Assembly (NCBI GenBank): GCA_944322815.1
Contig: CALUQB010000027.1
Location: forward strand, 1 to 40,293
Length of the DNA stretch: 40,293 nucleotides
DNA from: an uncultured Bacteroidales bacterium
GTDB lineage: Bacteria; Bacteroidota; Bacteroidia; Bacteroidales; UBA932
Direction of reading: 5' to 3'
Part shown: in pieces, positions 8,929 through 15,734 of the stretch
Position numbering within the stretch: position 1 is the stretch's first letter
Layout of the letters: each line of letters starts with the position of its first letter
Position numbers and translations under genes: made by a program
Notes under the pieces: model-generated
The model's database searches: none
What the model was told of the DNA's origin: nothing
What the model saw: only the letters and a program-made list of their open reading frames with translations

Positions 8929-9527
8929 AGCTGTGCCTCCTCTTCTTCATGTCTGCTTTTTACTATCTTGGAAGATGCCTTTGTCAGATTCTCCTCATCT
9001 TCCATGAATCTTTTTATCTTTCTTATGGCTTCCTGGTATCCCGGAATCTGGACCTTTTCATAAAGGTTCACCTTTTGTGTCGTTTTTTTTCTCTGAAAAT
9101 CCAGAATCCTGCTTTTCTCCCTGTATACCTCCGATTCTATCCCGAGTCTTGACAATTCTTTCAATATCGCTACTCCGTCAGCATACCAGGCCGGTTTCGC
9201 AAAGGCGTTGAAATCATGTATTTCATAATGTATTTCTTTCAGTTCGGGAGTTTTCACGCCTGCCACCTTTACCGTCACCAGATCCACGTCCGAAATCGAT
9301 ATCAGTCCCGGTTCGAATTCGTTCCACAATGCAGCCAGATAATCATACCTTTTCATCGAAGCATCCAGTTCCTCTATCAGCCTTGCGGATTTCGCTTTAG
9401 CCTTCCTAACCTCAAGCCGGAGAGCCGATTCCTTGTTTTTCAACGTCGGAAGCGCATTCTGCCGGACCTTGAGCTGCTTGCCCATGTCGTTCAGGGAGGT
9501 TTTGTTGTATTGAAATTTGATACTCAT
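8925..9527 (-). CDS. atpD: V-type ATP synthase subunit D (central shaft)
   Basis: A 200-residue, mostly helical protein with many Lys, Arg and Glu residues and a typical start (FQYNKTSLNDMGKQLKVRQNALPTLKNKE in part). It forms the central rotor shaft inside the A3B3 head. The N- and C-terminal thirds are predicted long helices that would make the coiled coil. It follows atpB after an unusually long gap of 113 bp and overlaps atpI by four bases. Confidence 0.92.
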   Translation of the reverse strand: MSIKFQYNKTSLNDMGKQLKVRQNALPTLKNKESALRLEVRKAKAKSARLIEELDASMKRYDYLAALWNEFEPGLISISDVDLVTVKVAGVKTPELKEIHYEIHDFNAFAKPAWYADGVAILKELSRLGIESEVYREKSRILDFQRKKTTQKVNLYEKVQIPGYQEAIRKIKRFMEDEENLTKASSKIVKSRHEEEEAQL

Positions 9528-9640
9528 TTCAGTCTTTTTTATTCTTTCGGGCGATTACGGCGTCATACTGCGCCTCCTCATATCCTCCGCATGACCGACC
9601 GATGATGCGAAGCCCAACGCAGAAATTACCGCCATATTTT

Positions 9641-10960
9641 TCAATTAGGCCAATAGCGGTCAATCAAATCCTGTTTTATACCCGTCTCGGCCTTCGTGAA
9701 ATACTTCGCGAACAGTTCCCAAGCCGTATCGAGCATTTCATCTATCTTGATATTGACATCGATAGCCAGTAGCCTGGTGGCATATTCCTTCGCGTAATCC
9801 AGGCAGCGCAGATCGTAGTCACTCAGGTCGAAACCGTTTTCCAGTTTGGTCTTTGCATTCTGGGCATCAGCGTAGAGACGCACTCCGGCATTCATAACCT
9901 GGTTGTGGTCTTCTCTGGTCTGCTTGCCGATGACCAGTTGTTTCAAACGGGAGAGGGAGCGGAACGGGTCGATGATGATCTTTCCGGAATCCGGATCCGC
10001 ACGCAGGTAGAGCTGGCCCTCCGTGATGTAACCGGTGTTGTCCGGTATGGCATGGGTGATGTCTCCGTCGTTCAGGGTAGTCACGGCGATGATGGTGATG
10101 GAGCCTCCGGCAGGAAGCTGTACAGCCTTCTCGTATATCTTCGCCAGATCTGAATACAGGGAACCCGGCATGGAATCCTTGGACGGAATCTGATCCATAC
10201 GGTTGCTTACGATACTCAGGGCATCGGCGTACAAGGTCATGTCCGTCAGCAGGACCAGCACCTTTTCATTCTTGTCCACTGCGAAATACTCCGCAGCTGT
10301 CAGTGCCATGTCCGGAATCAGGAGCCTTTCCACAGGCGGCTGTTCTGTCGTATTTACGAAACTTATGATCTTGTCCAGGGCACCGGCACTCTCGAATTCA
10401 TGACGGAAATACAGATAGTCATCGTTGGTCAGTCCCATGCCACCGAGTATGATCTTGTCTACATCCGCTCTCAGGGCTACCTGAGCCATCACATTGTTGT
10501 AAGGCTGGTCAGGATCAGCGAAAAACGGAATTTTCTGACCGGATACCAGAGTATTGTTCAGGTCGATGCCGGCTATACCGGTCGGAATCAGCTGAGACGG
10601 CTGGCGTCTCTTGTACGGATTGACCGAAGGTCCTCCGGTCTCGCGTTTTTCCCCTTCAATTTCAGGGCCTCCGTCGATAGGCTGCCCGTAAGCGTTGAAG
10701 AAACGTCCTGCAAGTTCATCGCTGACCTTGAGTGTCGGAGGCTCTCCAAGAAATGCAACTTCGGCATTGGTCGGTATACCTTCCGTTCCTGCGAAAATCT
10801 GGAGAGTGACCAGGTCTCCTTTTGTCTTCACTACCTGGGCGAGCCTGCCTTCCACGGTGGCCAGCTCGTCATTCGATACCCCTTTGGCCTTCAGTGACAC
10901 CGTGGCCTTGGTGATTGACTCCAGCTGTGTATATGTTTTCTGAAATGCCTTATTTGCCAT
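9641..10960 (-). CDS. atpB: V-type ATP synthase subunit B (non-catalytic head subunit)
   Basis: The 439-residue subunit alternates with A in the hexameric head. In place of a catalytic P-loop it has SGQKIPFFADPDQPYN, as usual for B subunits. Other family blocks are visible: GMGLTNDDYLYFRHEFE, PDMALTAAEYFA, then the DMTLYADALSIVSNRMDQIPSKDSMPG region. Its start overlaps the end of atpA by 11 bases. Confidence 0.95.
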   Translation of the reverse strand: MANKAFQKTYTQLESITKATVSLKAKGVSNDELATVEGRLAQVVKTKGDLVTLQIFAGTEGIPTNAEVAFLGEPPTLKVSDELAGRFFNAYGQPIDGGPEIEGEKRETGGPSVNPYKRRQPSQLIPTGIAGIDLNNTLVSGQKIPFFADPDQPYNNVMAQVALRADVDKIILGGMGLTNDDYLYFRHEFESAGALDKIISFVNTTEQPPVERLLIPDMALTAAEYFAVDKNEKVLVLLTDMTLYADALSIVSNRMDQIPSKDSMPGSLYSDLAKIYEKAVQLPAGGSITIIAVTTLNDGDITHAIPDNTGYITEGQLYLRADPDSGKIIIDPFRSLSRLKQLVIGKQTREDHNQVMNAGVRLYADAQNAKTKLENGFDLSDYDLRCLDYAKEYATRLLAIDVNIKIDEMLDTAWELFAKYFTKAETGIKQDLIDRYWPN

Positions 10961-12701
10961 TGTTCAAAAGATTATAGAGTTGTTCCTGATATTTGTTGAA
11001 ATTCCCGCTCTTGAACTCTGAGTAGTTCATCTGCTTGAGCAGGTTTATCAACTCCTTGAAGAAATTCCTGCACTGTTCGAAGTCCTCGAACCGGAATTCC
11101 CTGTCACAGATGTCCAGTACCAGATTCAGCATGTATTCCTGCCTGTCCATAGGAGTCAGGCTGTCTACAGGGTCGAAAGCATCCTGCTGCAGGATGATGA
11201 AGTCCACGAGTTCCGATTTCCAGAAAAGCTCGTGATAGCTCATCGGCACACCGTCGTCACCGAGGATATTGATCTGGTCGTTGGCTTCCTTTCCCCTGCG
11301 GATGATATATTTGGTCTTTTCGACCTTTTCCACCCATCCTTTGCCTACCTTCTCGGAAAGATACTCCCGTATTTCAGGATATTCCAGATACTTGGAGTAG
11401 GAATCGATAGGGTTTACCGCAGGATACCTTTTCTGGTCGGCCCTTTTTTGTTCCAGGGCGTAGAAGCATCTGGCAGCTTTCTTGGTCGATTCTGTCACAG
11501 GTTCCTTCAGGTTTCCTCCGGCAGGGGAGACCGTGCCGATGAATGTCACCGAACCTGTCTGCCCGTTGTTCAGTACGACCATTCCGGCACGTGCATAGAA
11601 GCTGGAAATGATGGCGGAAAGGTCAACAGGGAAGGCGTCTGCACCAGGAAGCTCCTCCATTCTGTTACTCATCTCGCGGAGCGCCTGTGCCCAGCGGGAG
11701 GTGGAGTCTGCCAGCAGAAGGACTTTCAGTCCCATGGCCCTGTAATACTCGCAGATGGTCATGGCGGTGTAGACCGATGCCTCACGCGCAGCGACAGGCA
11801 TGTTCGAAGTGTTGCAGATGATGGTGGTACGTTCCATCAGATGTCTTCCGGTATGAGGGTCAATCAGTTCAGGGAATTCGGTGAAGATTTCCACGACCTC
11901 GTTAGCGCGTTCGCCGCAGGCGGCCATCACGATCACATCTGCATCTCCCTGCTTTGCAATGGCGTGCTGGAGCACTGTCTTTCCGCATCCGAAAGGCCCC
12001 GGAATGAATCCTGTACCGCCTTCCGCTATAGGGTCGAGGGTGTCGATCACACGGACACCCGTTTCCATGATCCTGCGTGGTCTCGGTTTTTCCCTGTATG
12101 CCTTTATGGCGACTTTTACAGGCCATTTCTGAGTCATGGTCACATTGACGTCCTCTCCGTTTTCATCTGTCAGGACTGCGATTGTCTTGTTTATGTTGTA
12201 TTGTCCTGCAGGGACTACTGATTTGACTGTATATTCTCCCTTGAATGAGAACGGCACCATGATCTTGTGAGGCAGCCATCCTTCCTTCACTTCTCCCAGC
12301 CAGTCCGCCGCAGCGACTTTGTCCCCCGGTTTTGCGAGAGGCACGAACTCCCACAGTTTCTCTTCATCCAGAGGCTTTGTGTACTCACCCTTCTTCAGGA
12401 ATACGCCGGTCATGGTCGTCAGGTCGTTCTGCAGACCGTCATAGCTGCTGGACAGGAGTCCCGGACCGAGAGTGGCTTCGAGCATCTTTCCCTCGAACTC
12501 CACATCATTCCCGTTTTTCAGTCCCCTCGTGCTTTCAAAAACCTGGATGGCGGCATATTTGCCGTTTACCTTGATGACCTCTGCCATCAGTTTCGTATCT
12601 CCGGATGTCACATAGCATAGCTCGTTCTGCGACACCGGACCGTTTGTCTCCACAGTGACGAGATTGGAAACGATACCTGTAACCTTTCCTGTACTTTTCA
12701 T
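10950..12701 (-). CDS. atpA: V-type ATP synthase subunit A (catalytic)
   Basis: This 583-residue subunit binds and turns over ATP. The Walker A motif GPFGCGKT is at residues 235-242, followed by MAACGERANEVVE and the DSTSRWAQALREMS block. The non-homologous insert typical of V/A-type A subunits lies before the P-loop, at about residues 115-190. Length and order agree with Bacteroidetes and spirochaete homologues. It overlaps atpB by 11 bases and follows the DUF2764 gene after 42 bp. Confidence 0.97.
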   Translation of the reverse strand: MKSTGKVTGIVSNLVTVETNGPVSQNELCYVTSGDTKLMAEVIKVNGKYAAIQVFESTRGLKNGNDVEFEGKMLEATLGPGLLSSSYDGLQNDLTTMTGVFLKKGEYTKPLDEEKLWEFVPLAKPGDKVAAADWLGEVKEGWLPHKIMVPFSFKGEYTVKSVVPAGQYNINKTIAVLTDENGEDVNVTMTQKWPVKVAIKAYREKPRPRRIMETGVRVIDTLDPIAEGGTGFIPGPFGCGKTVLQHAIAKQGDADVIVMAACGERANEVVEIFTEFPELIDPHTGRHLMERTTIICNTSNMPVAAREASVYTAMTICEYYRAMGLKVLLLADSTSRWAQALREMSNRMEELPGADAFPVDLSAIISSFYARAGMVVLNNGQTGSVTFIGTVSPAGGNLKEPVTESTKKAARCFYALEQKRADQKRYPAVNPIDSYSKYLEYPEIREYLSEKVGKGWVEKVEKTKYIIRRGKEANDQINILGDDGVPMSYHELFWKSELVDFIILQQDAFDPVDSLTPMDRQEYMLNLVLDICDREFRFEDFEQCRNFFKELINLLKQMNYSEFKSGNFNKYQEQLYNLLNNGK

Positions 12702-12743
12702 ATTCTGTCTTTATTTGATTATCGAAATTTTCATTCCCGGCCC

Positions 12744-13364
12744 TCAGCCTGCGTATTTTACTCCGGCAAACGTACCGCGTACTTCGTCTACCAGTTCCCG
12801 GAACATTTCCCGTCCTGTCGCTTCATCAAGTTTCATCCACCTGTCGATGATTTTCAGCTTGACTATGAAACCGAGGATGACGGTGAGATCGAAATAGTGG
12901 AATGTCGTCAGTTCATCGGCTTTCGCCCAATACAGGTCATCGATTCCTTTTTCCCTGGCCAGAATGTCTCCGCTGCCGAGGACCTGCTCCAGACGGCTTT
13001 CTTCTTCGAATTCCCAGGTGTCCTTCCGGACAATGTCCCCGTCACCTCCGGGAACGATGACATCTTTTCCGCTGTCACGTCCGAGAGCCTTGTTCAGGTA
13101 TCTGACCTTGGCATTTCTGACTGCAAGGTCGAATCTGAACCACTCCCTGATGAATCTGTTCCCCGATGTTACGGCTTCGGTGTAGAATTCTTCGGTGAGG
13201 TTTTCTTCCGCGTATCCTTTTTCCAGGAATCCGATGACGGCATTGTCACGGGCTGTACACCGGGACTTGATTTCATCCAGTATGGCATCCGCATTTTTAC
13301 CGACGGAAGCCCTGTCTCCGGTGAGTTCGGGAAGACTTGCTATTATATAATAATAGTTGTTCAT
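12744..13364 (-). CDS. DUF2764 protein of the V-ATPase operon (probable subunit-C counterpart)
   Basis: A 206-residue soluble, helix-rich protein starting MNNYYYIIASLPEL, which is the characteristic start of DUF2764. In Bacteroidetes and spirochaete V-ATPase operons this gene stands between subunit E and subunit A, where other operons have subunit C. On position alone it is inferred to link stator and rotor as C does. It is separated from atpE by only 5 bp. Confidence 0.85.
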   Translation of the reverse strand: MNNYYYIIASLPELTGDRASVGKNADAILDEIKSRCTARDNAVIGFLEKGYAEENLTEEFYTEAVTSGNRFIREWFRFDLAVRNAKVRYLNKALGRDSGKDVIVPGGDGDIVRKDTWEFEEESRLEQVLGSGDILAREKGIDDLYWAKADELTTFHYFDLTVILGFIVKLKIIDRWMKLDEATGREMFRELVDEVRGTFAGVKYAG

Positions 13365-13369
13365 GTCCG

Positions 13370-13984
13370 TTATTCTCCGAAGAGTATTTTTTTCGTGGCA
13401 GGTCTCAGGTATTCCGAGATAAGTTCCTTGAATGTTTCGTCGGTGAAACTGACGAACCAGCCTTCACCTTTCGGTCCGATGGTGAAACCTCCGTTTATCT
13501 TCCTGGAGAAGCCGGCTTCGACTTTCGCGTTGAGTACGGAGGCAAGTTCTTTTCTGAGAAATGGTTCCACTTCCTTTTTCAGGGACTCAGGCAGTATGAC
13601 TGAAAGTTCGGCAGGCTCGGATGAATCCGGATTGAAAGCCTTGGCTACAGCCATGACAGCCTGCTTTACAAATTCTGCGGAAGTCAGCGTATCTGTTATA
13701 TCCTTGTCGGCGACTTTGCTTATCAGCAGATTTTCGATTTCCTGCCTGGTAGCCGCCAAGCTCTGACTGGCAGCCATTTTCAGGTCACCGGTTACCTTGG
13801 TCTTCAGTTCCTCCGCTTCTTTCCCGGCATCGGCGAGGATTTTCGCAGCTTCGGCATTAGCCTTGGCTATGATATCTTCCGCCCGGGCCCTGGCCTCGTT
13901 GAGTATGGCTTCGCCTTCCTGCTTTCCTTTGGACAGACCCTCATTGTACAGTTTGTCTGTCAGCTCCTGCAATTTGTTCTGCAT
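13370..13984 (-). CDS. atpE: V-type ATP synthase subunit E (peripheral stalk)
   Basis: First gene of the operon, 204 residues. Residues about 1-95 are an Ala/Glu/Lys-rich coiled coil (for example EARARAEDIIAKANAEAAKIL), as expected for the peripheral stalk. The C-terminal part is globular and ends in a segment with GGFTIGPKGEGW and FVSFTDETFKELI, typical of E subunits. No F or G/H subunit gene is in the operon, which is the usual situation in this phylum. Confidence 0.9.
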   Translation of the reverse strand: MQNKLQELTDKLYNEGLSKGKQEGEAILNEARARAEDIIAKANAEAAKILADAGKEAEELKTKVTGDLKMAASQSLAATRQEIENLLISKVADKDITDTLTSAEFVKQAVMAVAKAFNPDSSEPAELSVILPESLKKEVEPFLRKELASVLNAKVEAGFSRKINGGFTIGPKGEGWFVSFTDETFKELISEYLRPATKKILFGE

Positions 13985-14043
13985 AATTATATTGATCTTT
14001 AGTTATTATCGTGTCGCTGCGGTCAAGCAAAATTTTATCCTAA

Positions 14044-14051
14044 CAAAGTTA
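14044..14051 (-). promoter_or_regulatory. -7 element before the V-ATPase operon
   Basis: The minus strand reads TAACTTTG (TAnnTTTG), about 60 bp before the atpE ATG at 13984. No clear -33 element is seen. Confidence 0.45.
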
Positions 14052-14172
14052 ACAATTGTTTTCAGATATGAAATAGTTTGGATGATTTTTGTATTCGCAG
14101 GGACTCGGGACCAGCGGAAGATCTCATGCCGGACTCGGATTCATAAAAGCCTGGATTGACCTTACGGCAAAT

Positions 14173-14215
14173 CAATGAGGGGTGACCCAAAGCCTCTTTT
14201 GGATCACCCCTCATT
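14173..14215. repeat. GGGGTGA hairpin repeat, terminator-like
   Basis: AATGAGGGGTGA pairs perfectly with TCACCCCTCATT, and CCAAA/TTTGG extends the stem around a short CT-rich loop. Related hairpins with the same loop theme occur at 658-704 and 29404-29445. It could terminate transcription on either strand. Confidence 0.7.
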
Positions 14216-14220
14216 AAGTA

Positions 14221-14294
14221 ACGTCAGTTCGACGAATTATTCTACTCAGTACCAGAGACTTCGTCGAACTGACGTTACGATTTCTTCGAAATCT
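14221..14294. repeat. Dispersed palindromic repeat, copy 1
   Basis: A 16-bp perfect stem (arms 14221-14236 and 14260-14275) encloses a 23-nt loop. It is followed by a second mini-hairpin, GATTTC-TTC-GAAATC, near 14279-14293. A near-identical element lies at 21672-21744, with one stem pair changed from C-G to T-A so that pairing is kept. It sits upstream of the V-ATPase operon. Confidence 0.85.
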
Positions 14295-14340
14295 CCCTTC
14301 ATTTTACGTGTCACCCCACCTAAATCCTCCCCTATCGAGG

Positions 14341-14430
14341 GGAGGACTTACCCACGGATTCGTTTTACGAATCCTCTAAAAGAGGTAGTCCTCTGAAATT
14401 CACTACGTTCTTTTCATCGAACTCACATTA
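14341..14430. repeat. Dispersed repeat with 31-bp core, orientation A
   Basis: The left arm contains GGAGGACTT, a CGGATTCGTT-n-ACGAATCC palindrome and CCTCT-AAA-AGAGG. It is followed by a 31-bp core (14390-14420) bounded by AGT and ACT, then CTCACATTAA. The copy at 40037-40123 has matching arms, but its core is the reverse complement of this one (29 of 31 bases agree). Confidence 0.8.
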
Positions 14431-14452
14431 AGTAGTCCCAACGGACGTAAGA

Positions 14453-14659
14453 TTATTCTGCAGGTGTAGTGACAGTGACGAATTTGATGTCCGAGTTTTC
14501 AAAATTCTCTTCTTCGTTCATGTCTACGGCTGCTATTACGTCACCCATAAGGAACTGTGCAAATGTCAGAAGCTGTGCATCTTCATCGGATACATCCTCA
14601 CGGCAGAATTCTTCAATGAAGGAATCTGTTCGGTCTGTTTGATGATGCGGGTGGGGCAA
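14453..14659 (-). CDS. Small acidic hypothetical protein (doubtful, possibly a 3' remnant)
   Basis: A 68-codon frame ending TVTTPAE. The C-terminal two thirds are acidic (FCREDVSDEDAQLL, VDMNEEENFENSD) and look protein-like, but I recognise no family. The longest version begins at TTG immediately after an in-frame TGA and next to the hairpin that probably ends metF. The first in-frame ATG would leave only about 30 residues. It may be the tail of a gene truncated by repeat-associated rearrangement. Confidence 0.3.
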   Translation of the reverse strand: MPHPHHQTDRTDSFIEEFCREDVSDEDAQLLTFAQFLMGDVIAAVDMNEEENFENSDIKFVTVTTPAE

Positions 14660-14674
14660 AAGTCACGAAGTGAC
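14658..14674 (-). terminator. Short hairpin after metF
   Basis: GTCAC-GAA-GTGAC (14662-14674), followed on the minus strand by a run of four T. It lies 29 bases after the metF stop codon. The short stem makes this a weak call. Confidence 0.4.
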
Positions 14675-14702
14675 CGCGACTGGAACGAGCGAGATCCCTC
14701 TG

Positions 14703-15626
14703 TCAGAAGCATTCGCGCAGGATGCGGACGATGTTTTCGGCCTTGCCCATGGTATAGAAATGCACTGCAGGCACACCGTGCTCCAGAAGATCGCGGCACT
14801 GGGCTATGCACCAGTCAGTACCTATCTGATAGATGGCTTCCCTGTTTCCGCCGGCAGTCCTGATTTCATCGGTCAGTTCTACGGGGATGTCTATCGAGAA
14901 CGACTCAGGAAGAAGCGAAACCTGCCTGGCAGTGGTGAGCGGCTTGAGACCCGGAATGATCGGCACCGTGATTCCGGCTTCGCGGCATCTGGCCACATAG
15001 TCGTAGAACACGCTGTTGTCGAAGAACATCTGGGTGATGATGTAGTCGGCTCCTGCGTCCACCTTCTTTTTCAGGTTTTCTATGTCCGTTTCGATATTCG
15101 GCGCCTCGAAATGCTTTTCAGGGTAGCCTCCGACTCCTATGCTGAAAAGATCCGCGCCTTTTTCGAATGCGCATATCGCCTCCACCAGTTCGCTGGCATA
15201 TCTGTAGCCTCCTTCTGCAGGTACGAAGCGTTTCTCTCCGACGATACAGTCTCCGCGGAGGGCCATGATGTTTTCTATGCCGAGGAATTTCAGGTCGCTG
15301 AGTTTGTTGTCGATTTCATCGGCAGTGTTTCCTCCGCATATCATGTGCGGGACGACATCTATCCTGTAAGCCGACATGATGGCGCTGCAGACTGCCACTT
15401 CGCTGACTTTGTTCCTGACCAGATGTCTGGAGAAAGTCCCGTTGGCTTCTTCCCTGAATTCATATTCGTCTCTGTGGCAGGTGACGTTGATGTACCGCGG
15501 ATTGAACTCCATGAACGGTTTCACGGACTCTACCAGTTCGCGGTTGGTAATGCCTTTCATAGGCGGAACTATTTCCAGTGACGGAAAAGGCTTTGTACTG
15601 CCTTTCAGTATGTCCCTTATTTTCAT
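14703..15626 (-). CDS. metF: Methylenetetrahydrofolate reductase
   Basis: This 307-residue flavoenzyme reduces 5,10-methylene-THF to 5-methyl-THF, the methyl donor for MetH just upstream. The start MKIRDILKGSTKPFPSLEIVPP places the catalytic Glu in the LEIVPP motif, as in other MetF proteins. Later blocks include NVTCHRDEY, ALRGDCI, FSIGVGGYPEKH and ITQMFFD, all family hallmarks of the TIM barrel. The frame continues to 15713, but that would add 29 unrelated residues and run through the strong hairpin at 15658-15711, so 15626 is chosen. No promoter is evident between metH and metF, so read-through from metH is likely. Confidence 0.95.
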   Translation of the reverse strand: MKIRDILKGSTKPFPSLEIVPPMKGITNRELVESVKPFMEFNPRYINVTCHRDEYEFREEANGTFSRHLVRNKVSEVAVCSAIMSAYRIDVVPHMICGGNTADEIDNKLSDLKFLGIENIMALRGDCIVGEKRFVPAEGGYRYASELVEAICAFEKGADLFSIGVGGYPEKHFEAPNIETDIENLKKKVDAGADYIITQMFFDNSVFYDYVARCREAGITVPIIPGLKPLTTARQVSLLPESFSIDIPVELTDEIRTAGGNREAIYQIGTDWCIAQCRDLLEHGVPAVHFYTMGKAENIVRILRECF

Positions 15627-15657
15627 TTTACCAGTATAGTTTATGGGGATTGTTTCC

Positions 15658-15711
15658 GACGGGAGAGAATTTATCCGACGGTATTCCTGTCTCGGATAAA
15701 TCCTTCCCGTC
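15658..15711 (-). promoter_or_regulatory. Strong intercistronic hairpin between metH and metF
   Basis: Outer arms GACGGGA/TCCCGTC and inner arms ATTTATCCGA/TCGGATAAAT form a nearly continuous stem of about 20 bp with a 13-nt loop. It begins 23 bases after the metH stop and ends 31 bases before the metF ATG. No T-run follows it on the minus strand, so it may be a leaky terminator, an attenuator or an mRNA stability element. Confidence 0.6.
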
Positions 15712-15734
15712 AATGTTTAAATATAATCTTCAAG

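Larger units (their letters stand above)
13985..14452. other. Non-coding interval with clustered repeats
   Basis: No credible ORF lies in these 468 bases. From left to right it holds the V-ATPase leader and -7 element, a GGGGTGA/TCACCCC hairpin (14173-14215), a long palindromic repeat with its small satellite hairpin (14221-14294), a palindrome TCCTCCCC/GGGGAGGA near 14325-14346, and a 90-bp repeat (14341-14430) that recurs at 40037. It reads as a landing zone for dispersed intergenic repeats. Confidence 0.7.

Noticed and set aside
9555-9635. A 26-codon ORF (MAVISALGFASSVGHAEDMRRRSMTP) in the 113-bp gap between atpB and atpD.
   Set aside because: It is too short to judge, has no recognised features and could be chance; only conservation of the gap in related operons would support it.
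11232-12221. A 329-codon plus-strand open frame across atpA.
   Set aside because: It lies entirely within the well-identified atpA gene and its translation is Cys/His/Arg-rich noise typical of antisense frames.
14221-14452. CRISPR array, because several short repeats are clustered.
   Set aside because: The repeats are different palindromes, each present once here, without regular spacers, and no cas gene is near.
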